The notes under the pieces: generated by a model
Database searches by the model: none
Told to the model about the DNA's origin: nothing
Seen by the model: the letters and a program-made list of their open reading frames with translations, nothing else
Made by a program: the position numbers and the translations under genes
Shown here: positions 46,574-54,728 of the stretch, piece after piece
Position numbering within the stretch: the first letter of the stretch is position 1
Layout of the letters: every line of letters starts with the position of its first letter
Assembly: GCA_021323595.1 (NCBI GenBank)
Contig: JAJPKR010000027.1
Coordinates: 1 to 64,000, forward strand
DNA from: Terriglobia bacterium
Lineage (GTDB): Bacteria; Acidobacteriota; Terriglobia; Terriglobales; SCQP01
Length of the DNA stretch: 64,000 nucleotides
Direction: 5' to 3'

Positions 46574-47137
46574 CTAGGAACGCTCCGGGAGGCGGTCGGG
46601 CGCGTTCAGCTCCAAAAGGCCGTCCGGCAGCCGGAGGCGGATACGACGGGCCTCCAGATCGACTTCCTGCAAATACTCGGCAACAAAGGGAATAAGAATT
46701 TCTCCGCCCTGGGCGGCGGCAATCTCCAGCAGGTCGGGAGCGCCGGAAACCGTTTGCAGCCCGCACAATCGACCGATTGGCCGCGACCCGGCATAGACAT
46801 CGCAGCCGATTAGGTCGGAGGTGAAGTAGCTACCGGGCGGTATGGCGACGCGCTCGGCGGCGGGGATTTGCACTTCGGCTCCGACCCAGGGTTCCGCGGC
46901 GCTGAGGTCTTCCAGGCCGCCGAGCTGCAGAATGACCAACCGCTTGTGAAACCAATGGTGCAGCAGGGGAAAGGAGCGGGGCGGCGCCGGCGGCTTCCAG
47001 AGATAGATGCGCTCCAGCACGGCGAAGCGATCGGGGAAATCGGTGGCTAGTTGCGCCCCCAATTCGCCGCGCCGCCCTTGCGTTTTGACCACACGCGCGA
47101 CGGTGATGAAGCCGGGAGGCGCGGCAGCGGAGGGCAA
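46574..47137 (-). CDS. rimM: 16S rRNA processing protein RimM
   Basis: A 187-aa ribosome maturation factor that helps assemble the 30S head with S19. The N-terminal RimM domain shows VARVVKTQGRRGELGAQ and the C-terminal PRC-barrel has LIPFVAEYLQEVDLEARRI. Standard length. It overlaps neither neighbour but is separated by 12 bases from khpA upstream. Context matches the conserved operon. Confidence 0.94.
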   Translation of the reverse strand: MPSAAAPPGFITVARVVKTQGRRGELGAQLATDFPDRFAVLERIYLWKPPAPPRSFPLLHHWFHKRLVILQLGGLEDLSAAEPWVGAEVQIPAAERVAIPPGSYFTSDLIGCDVYAGSRPIGRLCGLQTVSGAPDLLEIAAAQGGEILIPFVAEYLQEVDLEARRIRLRLPDGLLELNAPDRLPERS

Positions 47138-47149
47138 GCGGAGACCTCT

Positions 47150-47392
47150 TCAGCTTTCGTCGCGATCGAGGACTTCCAACTGGCAACCGCGCTCGGAGTC
47201 GCGGCTGGCAGCGGCGAGCACGGTACGCAAAGAACGGATCGTGCGTCCCTGGCGGCCGATGATGCGGCCCACGTCCTCCGGCGCGACGGTCAGTTCCAGC
47301 AGCGTGTCGCGACCGAGCTCGCTCGCCGTGACCCGCACCGCGTCCGGCTCGGAGACGAGCAAGCGAGCCAAGGCGGTGATCAAGTCTTGCAC
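47150..47392 (-). CDS. khpA: KH-domain RNA-binding protein
   Basis: An 80-aa single KH-domain protein (KhpA/YlqC), which with KhpB binds small RNAs and mRNAs in many bacteria. The signature GRIIGRQGRTIRSLRTVLAA (GXXG loop GRQG) spans about residues 43-62. It starts nine bases after the rpsP stop and precedes rimM, the usual location. The ORF matches the family length. Confidence 0.95.
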   Translation of the reverse strand: MQDLITALARLLVSEPDAVRVTASELGRDTLLELTVAPEDVGRIIGRQGRTIRSLRTVLAAASRDSERGCQLEVLDRDES

Positions 47393-47401
47393 CTCGCGCT
47401 C

Positions 47402-47668
47402 CTAGCTTTCCGTGGCGGGCACGGCGGCGGCGCGCTGGTCCTGCCGCCGCAACAAGTGGCCGACGGTCGTGGAAATTTGCGCGCCCTTGCTCCGCCAATA
47501 CTCGATGCGCTCGCGATTCAGCTCGATCTGGGCGGGGTTGGGCACGGGATTGTAATGGCCGAGAATCTCGACGGCGCGGCCGTCGCGGGCGGCGCTCTTT
47601 TCCAGCACCACCACGCGATAGTTGGGTTTCTTCTTCCCGCCGACGCGGGCGAGGCGAATGACAAGCAT
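47402..47668 (-). CDS. rpsP: 30S ribosomal protein S16
   Basis: Ribosomal protein S16, 88 aa. It begins MLVIRLARVGGKKKPNYRVVV and shows the conserved NPVPNPAQIELNRERIEYW; the alanine/proline-rich tail is a little longer than in E. coli (82 aa). It follows ffh by 23 bases and precedes khpA by nine. Confidence 0.97.
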   Translation of the reverse strand: MLVIRLARVGGKKKPNYRVVVLEKSAARDGRAVEILGHYNPVPNPAQIELNRERIEYWRSKGAQISTTVGHLLRRQDQRAAAVPATES

Positions 47669-47691
47669 GGCTTCCTTTCGCGCCGAGGCGT

Positions 47692-49083
47692 TCAGCCCTG
47701 GGCGCCGGGCAATTTCGTGTTGGCGAGCCGCTTAGCCATGAAGGGCGAGGCGGCGACGGATTTGAACATCTTGCGCATTTGCACGTACTGCTTGAGAACT
47801 TGGTTGACTTCTTGCACGCTGGTGCCGCTGCCGCGGGCGATGCGCTTGCGGCGGCTGCCGTTGATCACTTGATGATGCCGGCGCTCCTGCTCGGTCATGG
47901 AGTTGACGATGGCCTCGATGCGCGTCAACTGCTTTTCGTCCACCTCGCGGGCGGCGGCGCGCTGGAGATTTTGAAACATGCCGACGCGCGGCATCATCTT
48001 TAGCAGATTGTCGATCGGCCCCATCTTGCGGACCTGGCGCAACTGATCGCGGAAATCGGCCAAAGTAAAGGCGTCGCTGCGCAGCTTCTTTTCCATCTCC
48101 GCCGCTTGCTGGCGATCAATCGTTTCTTCGGCCCTTTCAATCAGGCTGAGAATGTCGCCCATGCCGAGAATTCGGCCGACAATGCGGTCGGGATGGAACA
48201 CCTCCAGGCCGTCCAAGCGCTCGCTGGTGCCGATGAACTTGATCGGCTGGCCGGTGACGCGGCGGATGGAAAGGGCGGCGCCGCCGCGGGTGTCGCCGTC
48301 GAGCTTGGTGAGGACCACGCCGGTGAAGCTGAGCTGGCGGTGGAACTCGGCGGCGGAGTGGACCGCGTCCTGCCCGACCATGGCGTCGGCGACGAACAGG
48401 ATCTCGCCCGGGGCCAGCGCTTGTTTGAGCTGCCGCATTTCCGCCATCAGCGGCTCATCGATGTGGAGGCGGCCGGCGGTATCCACGATCAGCACATCGC
48501 AGCCGGAGCGCACGGCGTCGCGGCGGGCGGCTTTGGCCAGATCGAGCACGACGGCGGTGCCCAGGGCCGCGCCGGCCTGGGCCACCAGCTCCGCGCCGGC
48601 GAAAAGCGGCGCCGGGACTTGCTCCGCCAGCAGGGCCAGTTGCTCGCGGGCCGCGGGGCGGTACACGTCCACGGAAACGAGCATGGGGCGATGGCCGCGC
48701 TTCTTGAGCCAGGCGGCCAACTTAGCGCTCGTGGTGGTCTTGCCGGAGCCTTGCAAACCGGCCATGAGCACGACCGCGGGCGGCGCGGATGATTTGACGT
48801 TCACGCGCGCCGCTTCCCCGCCCCCGAGCACGTCCAGCAGCTCGTCGCGCAAGATCTTGATCACCTGCTCGGCCGGAGAGAGGGCTGCCATGACTTCCTG
48901 ACCGAGCGCCTTGACGCGAATATCGGCCACCACCGCCTCGACAATCGACTGAGCGACGTCGGCCTCGAGCAGCGCCAGGCGGATCTCCTCCAGCGTCTCG
49001 GCCATGTTGGCCTCGGTGAGCCTGGCTTCGCCGCGCAAGCTCTTGAAGACGCGTTGGAGCCTATCGGTTAGGGTCTCGAACAT
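47692..49083 (-). CDS. ffh: Signal recognition particle protein Ffh
   Basis: Ffh binds signal peptides with 4.5S RNA and docks at FtsY. The 463-aa protein has N and G domains (GTPase G1 GLQGSGKTTTSAK, G3 DTAGR, G4-type TKLDGDTRGG) and a methionine-rich M domain with the RNA-binding GSRRKRIARGSG. I start it at ATG 49083 because the MFETLTDRLQ N-terminus is conserved; a GTG at 49101 adds six residues and is less likely. The start codon has no Shine-Dalgarno sequence and is directly preceded by a hairpin with six Us (49085-49109). Confidence 0.95.
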   Translation of the reverse strand: MFETLTDRLQRVFKSLRGEARLTEANMAETLEEIRLALLEADVAQSIVEAVVADIRVKALGQEVMAALSPAEQVIKILRDELLDVLGGGEAARVNVKSSAPPAVVLMAGLQGSGKTTTSAKLAAWLKKRGHRPMLVSVDVYRPAAREQLALLAEQVPAPLFAGAELVAQAGAALGTAVVLDLAKAARRDAVRSGCDVLIVDTAGRLHIDEPLMAEMRQLKQALAPGEILFVADAMVGQDAVHSAAEFHRQLSFTGVVLTKLDGDTRGGAALSIRRVTGQPIKFIGTSERLDGLEVFHPDRIVGRILGMGDILSLIERAEETIDRQQAAEMEKKLRSDAFTLADFRDQLRQVRKMGPIDNLLKMMPRVGMFQNLQRAAAREVDEKQLTRIEAIVNSMTEQERRHHQVINGSRRKRIARGSGTSVQEVNQVLKQYVQMRKMFKSVAASPFMAKRLANTKLPGAQG

Positions 49084-49084
49084 G

Positions 49085-49109
49085 AAAAAAGGGCGGGACA
49101 CGACCCGCC
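49085..49109 (-). terminator. Intrinsic-terminator-like hairpin abutting the ffh start codon
   Basis: On the minus strand GGCGGG and CCCGCC form a six-base-pair stem with loop TCGTGT, followed by C and six Us, then one C and the ATG of ffh at 49083. It is 27 bases past the mscS stop (49136) and would terminate mscS transcription. It leaves no room for a promoter and ribosome binding site of ffh between it and the start codon. Confidence 0.75.
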
Positions 49110-49135
49110 ACCGTCAATTTTAACATCGGGGCCGA

Positions 49136-50023
49136 TCAGGGATTCCCCGGCTGCGTAACAGGCAGAGGCAAATTGACTTGCGGATACCACGCAGCGATAC
49201 CCGCCGCGGCGAGCTCTCTCCGCACGGCGGCGCGCAACGCGCGCAGGAGATCGTCATGGGCGGAGGGCAGAGTGCGGCACTGCAATAAGTAATCGACTTC
49301 GTCGCCGTTGATGCGGTCGATTCCCGGCACCACGACATCAGCCAACAGGCGATTGCGGAAGTTGGCATCGGCGCGCACCGCCCTCCCGGCGGCGCGCAAG
49401 GCGGCGATGACCTTGTCGGGATCCTCGCGGTAATGCACGGCTACCCGCAGTTGTGCCAGCCGCCAATCGCGGGTCAAGTTGGTCACGACCTGCAAGTCGC
49501 TGTTGGGAATGAAGTGCACTGAGCCGTCGCCGTCGCGCAACACGGTGCGGCGCAGGGTCAGCCGCTCGACCGTGCCCTGGACGCCGGCGGCGCGAATCGT
49601 GTCGCCGACGCGGTATTGATCGTCGAGCAGCACGAAAAAGCCGGTGATTAGGTCCTTTACCAGCGTTTGCGCGCCGAAGCCGATGGCCAAGCCGGCAACG
49701 CCGGCGCCGGTCAGCAGCGGCCCCACGGGCACGTTCGAGGCGACGAGGATTTCAAAGGCCGCGATCAACAGGATGAAGCCGGTGAAACTGCTGTTGACCA
49801 CCGTCGCCAGGGTGCGCAACTGCTGCTCCCGGCCGCTATCGGGACGATGCGCGGCGATGCGCACGATGTGCGCGGCCATGAGGCGGACGATCCAGATCAA
49901 AATCAGGGCGACGATAACAATCGCCAAGATTTTGAAGCCGTGGTTATGCAGCCAGCGCAAGAGATCGTCGCTGGTCCCAAACAAAAGTTGCAGCGGAGGC
50001 ATGCAGAGGAGATTAGCGGTCAT
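49136..50023 (-). CDS. MscS-family mechanosensitive channel
   Basis: An MscS-type channel of about 295 aa that opens when membrane tension rises. Three helices are followed by the pore-lining stretch GLAIGFGAQTLVKDLITGFF and the beta domain (FIPNSDL), with FVLLDDQYRVGDTI between. Start candidates are ATG 50023 and ATG 50002; a perfect -10 hexamer TATAAT on the minus strand (50022-50027) overlaps the former and favours the latter. The frame is open to 50224 but not supported. Gene-symbol-level assignment (mscS versus ynaI types) is not possible from sequence alone. Confidence 0.88.
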   Translation of the reverse strand: MTANLLCMPPLQLLFGTSDDLLRWLHNHGFKILAIVIVALILIWIVRLMAAHIVRIAAHRPDSGREQQLRTLATVVNSSFTGFILLIAAFEILVASNVPVGPLLTGAGVAGLAIGFGAQTLVKDLITGFFVLLDDQYRVGDTIRAAGVQGTVERLTLRRTVLRDGDGSVHFIPNSDLQVVTNLTRDWRLAQLRVAVHYREDPDKVIAALRAAGRAVRADANFRNRLLADVVVPGIDRINGDEVDYLLQCRTLPSAHDDLLRALRAAVRRELAAAGIAAWYPQVNLPLPVTQPGNP

Positions 50024-50267
50024 TATACGGCAGAGATCCCTAGCGCTGCAGGCGAGCACGGCAGGCGGCGGCGCGGTGGTTCGGGCACGGGACGTGAATG
50101 GCGGGCGGCGGTCGAGGCCAGGCGCGGGTGAGGGCCGCCAAAGGAATGGCGCCGGCGAGTGGGTGATGCGCGATCGCGCGGGAATGATCGTGGTGGAAAG
50201 GAGACGGTGGCTTTTCCTGGCCAAAGGGCAGCGACAATTGCGCTAGCCTGAATTCCAGGAGGACTCT

Positions 50268-50630
50268 ATGCGCGAATTCGCGGGAACGATGGTGCTCGCG
50301 CTGGTGCTGGCAGGCGTGGGCGCTTGGGGCCGGACGGCGGCGCAGAACCCAATCCCTTCCCTGCCGCCTGGCGCCGCACCCCCGGTCCTCACGTCGCCGC
50401 AATTGAGCATCGATCCCAAGCTCCTTCACGAGCAAGAGCGCAAACGACGGGAGCTAGAGCAGAAGCAACTCCGCCAGGATGCCGCGCAATTGCTCGCGTT
50501 GGCGCAACAGCTCAAGACCAGCGTCGATCGCAGTGACAAGAACATCCTTTCTCTGGACGTCATCGATACGGCCAATAGGGTGGAAAAACTGGCGAAGAAG
50601 ATCAAAGATTCGATGCTGACCGGCCGCTAG
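50268..50630 (+). CDS. Small secreted helical protein, unknown function
   Basis: A 120-aa exported protein with a clear signal peptide ([17 protein letters not shown] region, cleavage near residue 25), a proline-rich segment, and a C-terminal charged helical part ([27 protein letters not shown]...). Start ATG 50268 has the strongest ribosome binding site in the area, AGGAGG. Its last 29 bases overlap the 3' end of the convergent amidase gene. Not a family I recognise. Confidence 0.72.
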   Translation: MREFAGTMVLALVLAGVGAWGRTAAQNPIPSLPPGAAPPVLTSPQLSIDPKLLHEQERKRRELEQKQLRQDAAQLLALAQQLKTSVDRSDKNILSLDVIDTANRVEKLAKKIKDSMLTGR

Positions 50631-52056
50631 CCTCGAGCGTCAGGGCCGGCCAACGATGGCTCCATGGGCACGCTTGTTCGAGTTGGCTGGCCAAGCGGAA
50701 GAGCGTGGCCTCGTCGCCCGCACGGGCGAGGAACTGGACCCCGATGGGCAAGCCCGACGGATTGACCGCCAACGGCACGGACATCGCTGGCTGGCCGGTG
50801 ACATTGGCGAGAGGGGTGAACGCAACGAATTCGGCCGCGGATAAGAGCGCAGCGAGAGGGAAATCCGCCGGCGCGTCGAAAGCCCCAAGCGGCGGCGGCG
50901 GCTGGGTCAGCGTGGGCGTCAGCCAGAGATCGTGGTCGGAGAAAAACGCCATGAACCGCCGGTTCTGCCGCTGCAATTCTTCCCAAGCGCGGAGATAAGC
51001 GGGGGCGGAGTGCTGGCGTCCGGCCTCGGCGAGCGCTGCCGTGAGCGGCTCGATCTCATCGGGAGCAGGCGTGCGGCCCACGGCGCGAACGGCTTGATCG
51101 AGCGCCCAGGCGATGCTCGAAGTCCAAATCACGAAAAAGCTGTCGCGCCAGGCGTCGCGATCGAAGGATGGGCCGGCTTCGGTCACCTCATGGCCTAGTT
51201 CCGAACACAGCCGCGCCGCCGCTGTAGCAGCGGCGCGACAGTCCTCATGCACAGCAACCCCTTCAGCCGTGGTAGTGAAGGCAATGCGCAATCTTCCGGG
51301 CGGCAGGCCGACTTCCTCCACGAAGGGACGCGCGGGCGGCGGCGCCGAGTAGGGATCGCCGGGCATAGGACCGGCGATGGCGTCGAGCAAGGCGGCGCTG
51401 TCCCGCACGGAGCGAGTGAGGGCATGCTCGACCACGAGTCCGCCGGCGATGTCTCCGAGATCGGCGCCCAAGGGCACGCGTCCGCGCGTCGGCTTGAGGC
51501 CAAACAAGCCGCAACAGGAGGCCGGAATGCGAATCGAGCCGCCGCCGTCATTGGCATGCGCCATCGGCACCATGCCGGCGGCGACGGCGGCGGCAGAGCC
51601 GCCGCTTGAACCGCCGGGCGTCCGGTCAAGGCTCCAGGGATTACGTGTGGCGCCTTGCCACTTGGGCTCGGTGGTCGGCAAAATGCCCAACTCCGGACAA
51701 TTGGTCTTGCCGAGCACGATCAATCCGGCGCGTTTGAAGCGCCGCGTCAACTCGCTGTCATGGCCGGGAACGAAGTCGCGCAAAAAGCGGCTGCCGGCCG
51801 CCTGACGAACTCCGCCCAACGCGGCCAGGATATCTTTCAAGAAAAACGGCACGCCCGCGAACGGGCCCGCGAGCGGCCGTTCCGCCGCCGCCAGGGCGCT
51901 TTCAAACAGCGGCGTGATGACGGCGTTGAGTTGGGGGTTGAGTCGCTCGACGCGAGCGATGGCCTCGGCCACCAGCTCGCGGGCGTGCACTTGCTTGGAG
52001 CGCACCAAGGCCGCCTGCTCGGTGGCGTCCAAGCGCATGAGTTCGTCGCTGAACAC
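50602..52056 (-). CDS. Amidase (amidase-signature family)
   Basis: A 484-aa amidase-signature hydrolase. The Ser-cisSer-Lys triad is complete: Lys in FFLKD, the cis-Ser and Gly-rich loop in [11 protein letters not shown], and the nucleophile Ser in [16 protein letters not shown]. The region [11 protein letters not shown] follows. The family includes peptide amidases, acetamidases and GatA; absence of gatB/gatC nearby makes GatA unlikely. Start is GTG at 52056 or ATG at 52038. Cellular role unknown. Confidence 0.9.
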   Translation of the reverse strand: MFSDELMRLDATEQAALVRSKQVHARELVAEAIARVERLNPQLNAVITPLFESALAAAERPLAGPFAGVPFFLKDILAALGGVRQAAGSRFLRDFVPGHDSELTRRFKRAGLIVLGKTNCPELGILPTTEPKWQGATRNPWSLDRTPGGSSGGSAAAVAAGMVPMAHANDGGGSIRIPASCCGLFGLKPTRGRVPLGADLGDIAGGLVVEHALTRSVRDSAALLDAIAGPMPGDPYSAPPPARPFVEEVGLPPGRLRIAFTTTAEGVAVHEDCRAAATAAARLCSELGHEVTEAGPSFDRDAWRDSFFVIWTSSIAWALDQAVRAVGRTPAPDEIEPLTAALAEAGRQHSAPAYLRAWEELQRQNRRFMAFFSDHDLWLTPTLTQPPPPLGAFDAPADFPLAALLSAAEFVAFTPLANVTGQPAMSVPLAVNPSGLPIGVQFLARAGDEATLFRLASQLEQACPWSHRWPALTLEASGRSASNL

Positions 52057-52127
52057 CCGGCAAGCGTAGCAGAGCGTCCGGCGGCGCGCATCTAAGCACG
52101 AAGCACGAAGATTGCGGCCGTATTAAA

Positions 52128-52424
52128 TCAGGCGGTGCGGGCCAGCGGGCGACGCGGCTGCGGCCGTGCCTCGTTGTGTTCTAGCAACTCGGCTCGCGCC
52201 AACTCGGCGGCGGTTGGCCGCCCGGGATCGGCGGTCGCCCAGGCTGCCGCTTCCCAGAGATCGGCGGATGGGGCCATGGGTTCGAGATCGAGCACGCCAT
52301 CGTCCAGGCTGGCGCTCGCTTTTTGCCAGTGGCGTTCAAACAGCCAGCGCCCGAGCACCAACAGGCCGATGGCGGCCGCGAGGCTCGTCAGATATAGGTC
52401 TGCCAGCAAGCGAGCGGCGAACAT
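52128..52424 (-). CDS. Small membrane protein, unknown function
   Basis: A 98-aa protein with one N-terminal hydrophobic helix (about residues 7-30) and a polar, alanine-rich C-terminal part. Start ATG 52424 has a weak AGGG upstream. It is flanked on the downstream side by a degenerate tandem repeat (AGCACGA) at 52094-52110. Coding potential rests on the frame length and composition; it could be spurious. Confidence 0.5.
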   Translation of the reverse strand: MFAARLLADLYLTSLAAAIGLLVLGRWLFERHWQKASASLDDGVLDLEPMAPSADLWEAAAWATADPGRPTAAELARAELLEHNEARPQPRRPLARTA

Positions 52425-52599
52425 ACCCGACCCTGAGCACGCCGGCGTCCCAGTGGCGCGGCAGGCGCAAACTCTTGGCTTTTCGTCACTTCAATGGGGC
52501 GCCCCGGGCATGGGCTGGCGCCGGCCTAACCATGGCGGGCACAAAAGTATCAACTGTTCCGGGAACGCGCCTGGCCTAAAGGCGAGATAATGCTGAACG

Positions 52600-53382
52600 A
52601 TGAGTCAGGAGCGACCGCTGGACAATGGGGAAACGATGGGGCCTTTTGTCGTAGGCAGCCGCCCCAGTCTAAGCGGACGGGCCGGGAAACTCCACCGCGG
52701 GCCACTTTTGGAAGTCGTGGTCAGCACGGTCGCCGACGCAGTCGCGGCCGAAGAGGGCGGCGCCGGCCGGATAGAATTGGTAGCCGGAATCGAGCAGGGC
52801 GGCCTGACGCCGGACCTGGCGATGATTCGCTCCGTCCTGGCGGTGGTGCGAATCCCGGTGCGCGTCATGCTGCGCGACAACCCAAGTTATGCCGCTGCCG
52901 ATGAAAGCGAAATTCGCCACCTCTACTCTTTTGCCCAGGAACTCGGGCGCTTGGGCGTGGCGGGACTGGTCTTGGGGTTCATCCAGGACGGCAAAGTGGA
53001 TCTGGCCCTGGCCTGCCGGCTGCTGAGCGCCGCGCCCTTATTGAACGCAACTTTCCACCGCGCCTTCGACCAAGCCACGCATCCGATGGAGGCTCTCGCC
53101 GCGCTGAAGAGTTGCGAACAGATCGATCGCATTTTGACCGACGGCGGCCCGGGCGACTGGCCGGAGCGCGCGCGCCGGCTGGAAATGCTGCGCGCGCGGG
53201 CCCGGCCCGAGATTACGGTCATGGCCGGCGGCGGCCTTGACGCCGAGGCCCTGCGGCTGCTGCGCACGCGCACCGAAGTGCGCGAATTTCACGTCGGCCG
53301 CGCCGCCCGCTTGGAACCGAACTGGCAGTCGCCGGTGGACGCGGCGCGGGTGCACCATCTCGTCGGCGTTCTCAAGGGCTGA
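52600..53382 (+). CDS. cutC: CutC-family copper homeostasis protein
   Basis: A 260-aa TIM-barrel protein of the CutC family. Beginning at about residue 42, LEVVVSTVADAVAAEEGGAG RIELVAGIEQGGLTPD-type strands match CutC (RIEL, GGLTP), then VRVMLR, ATFHRAFDQ, ILTDGG and VMAGGGL. The first 40 residues are a long, poorly conserved lead, so a later start is possible. The link of CutC to copper is disputed in E. coli; the enzymatic role is not known. Confidence 0.88.
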   Translation: MSQERPLDNGETMGPFVVGSRPSLSGRAGKLHRGPLLEVVVSTVADAVAAEEGGAGRIELVAGIEQGGLTPDLAMIRSVLAVVRIPVRVMLRDNPSYAAADESEIRHLYSFAQELGRLGVAGLVLGFIQDGKVDLALACRLLSAAPLLNATFHRAFDQATHPMEALAALKSCEQIDRILTDGGPGDWPERARRLEMLRARARPEITVMAGGGLDAEALRLLRTRTEVREFHVGRAARLEPNWQSPVDAARVHHLVGVLKG

Positions 53383-53536
53383 TGGCGGCGAGGGCGATCA
53401 GCGCCGGGTGACTTCGTTCCCGCACGCGCTTACGTGCGCCGCCGGCTTCCGCGCCGCGCATCTCGCGGGCGGTTCCCTCGCCGGCTGCCGTTGCCGGCGG
53501 CCGCGGCCCATGGGAGCGATCTGCTAGGCTACAGGC

Positions 53537-54604
53537 GTGACGGCTTCCAGCGACATTGCCGCGATCGGAGAACGAGTCGCCGCCGGCGAACGACTCAACG
53601 CCGCGGATGCGGCTCGCTTGTGGCGCGAGGCCTCCGATGCGCAACTGCGGCGGTGGGCCGCCGCCGCCCGCGCCCGCTTTCATCCGCCCGACCGCTGCAC
53701 GTATCTGATCATGCGCATCATCAATTACACGAACGTGTGCGTGGCGCAGTGCGACTATTGCGCGTTCTACGCCTTGCCGGGCAACCCGGAGGGCTACGTG
53801 CTCGAGCGCGAGCAGGTCTTCGCCAAGATCGACGAATTGCTGAAACTGGGCGGCGATTTGGCGGGCTTCAACGGCGGGTTTCACCCCCACCTGACCCTGG
53901 ATTACTACTGCGATCTCTTCGCCGCGATTCGCGCCCGCTACGGCGAGCGGCTCGAGTTCTACGCGCTGACGGTCGCGGAGTTCCTGTATCTGGCCGATCG
54001 CGCCAAGCTGAGCTTGGAGCAGACGGCACTCCGCTTGAAAACAGCCGGGGTCCGGTGGATCACCGGCGGCGGCGCCGAAATCTTGACCGAGGACTTCCGG
54101 CGGCGCCATAGCAAGTTCAAGTACACGGTGGAGGACTTTTTCGCCGCGCAGCGAGCCATCCTGAAGGCCGGCCTGCGCACCACCGCCACGATGGTCATCG
54201 GCTTTGATGAAAGCCTCGAAGAACGAATCGAGCATCTCGAGCGCGTGCGCGAATTCCAGGATGAAACCGGCGGCTTGGCCAGCTTCCTGTGCTGGACCTA
54301 TAAGCCCTTCGGCACGAAGCTTGGGGGCGCGGAGGTCTCCCGCCGCGAGTATTTGCGCCACTTGGCACTCTGCCGCCTTTACCTCGACAACGTGGAACGC
54401 TTGCGGACATCGGTGCTAACGCAGAACGAAAACGCGCTCGAAGGCTTGCTCTGGGGCGCCGACGATTTCGATCTGCCGATCGAGGACGAGGTGACGCAAA
54501 AAGCCGGCGCGGTCATCGACCTGGACTTCGAGTCGCTCCTCGCCCGCGTGCGCGCCCTGGGCCTGACGCCGGAGTACCGGCGCGCCGCCGCGGCCGCGGC
54601 CTAG
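53537..54604 (+). CDS. mqnC: Cyclic dehypoxanthinyl futalosine synthase
   Basis: Radical SAM enzyme of the futalosine menaquinone pathway that cyclises dehypoxanthine futalosine. The 355-aa length is normal. The Fe-S cluster motif CX3CX2C is CVAQCDYC at residues about 70-77, followed by FYALPGNPEGYVL and the later GGGAEIL, FGTKLGG and TMVIGFDES stretches. The start is GTG at 53537. Other mqn genes are not in the window. An alternative, CofH/FbiC of the F420 pathway, is less likely given TGG-A (residues about 172-180) and the length. Confidence 0.85.
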   Translation: MTASSDIAAIGERVAAGERLNAADAARLWREASDAQLRRWAAAARARFHPPDRCTYLIMRIINYTNVCVAQCDYCAFYALPGNPEGYVLEREQVFAKIDELLKLGGDLAGFNGGFHPHLTLDYYCDLFAAIRARYGERLEFYALTVAEFLYLADRAKLSLEQTALRLKTAGVRWITGGGAEILTEDFRRRHSKFKYTVEDFFAAQRAILKAGLRTTATMVIGFDESLEERIEHLERVREFQDETGGLASFLCWTYKPFGTKLGGAEVSRREYLRHLALCRLYLDNVERLRTSVLTQNENALEGLLWGADDFDLPIEDEVTQKAGAVIDLDFESLLARVRALGLTPEYRRAAAAAA

Positions 54605-54632
54605 CCGCCGCGCCGCGGTTCCACCGCGCATC

Positions 54633-54648
54633 CGTGATCCATATCACA
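54633..54648. promoter_or_regulatory. CRP/FNR-family-like binding site
   Basis: CGTGA and TCACA with a six-base spacer match the CRP-type TGTGA-N6-TCACA in nine of ten positions. The centre is about 60 bases upstream of the predicted transcription start of the cysteine-protein gene, the class I activation position. Confidence 0.5.
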
Positions 54649-54665
54649 CAACGCGCGCGGCCGGA

Positions 54666-54694
54666 TTGTGTATTCATCACTCACGTTATATATT
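54666..54694 (+). promoter_or_regulatory. Sigma-70-like promoter of the small cysteine-protein gene
   Basis: TTGTGT at 54666-54671 and TATATT at 54689-54694 are separated by 17 bases. Transcription is expected around 54701. The -35 is weak (three of six), consistent with activator dependence. Confidence 0.65.
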
Positions 54695-54716
54695 CAACGT
54701 GACCATTTTTGGTCAC
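54681..54716. promoter_or_regulatory. Two overlapping inverted repeats over the -10 and start site
   Basis: TCACGTT (54681-54687) and AACGTGA (54696-54702) form a 7-base dyad with an 8-base spacer that covers the -10. GTGACCA (54699-54705) and TGGTCAC (54710-54716) form a second 7-base dyad with a TTTT spacer, at the start of the message. The first suits a repressor operator; the second could be an operator or an RNA hairpin near the 5' end. Confidence 0.55.
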
Positions 54717-54728
54717 AAGGGGTCTGAC

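Noticed and set aside
50602-52056. GatA identity for the amidase
   Set aside because: No gatB or gatC in the neighbourhood and the loops after the catalytic serine are those of general amidases.
53537-54604. CofH/FbiC (F420 biosynthesis) identity for the radical SAM gene
   Set aside because: Length, the CxxxCxxC spacing and the GGGAEIL and FGTKLGG stretches fit MqnC better; this rests on remembered family differences.
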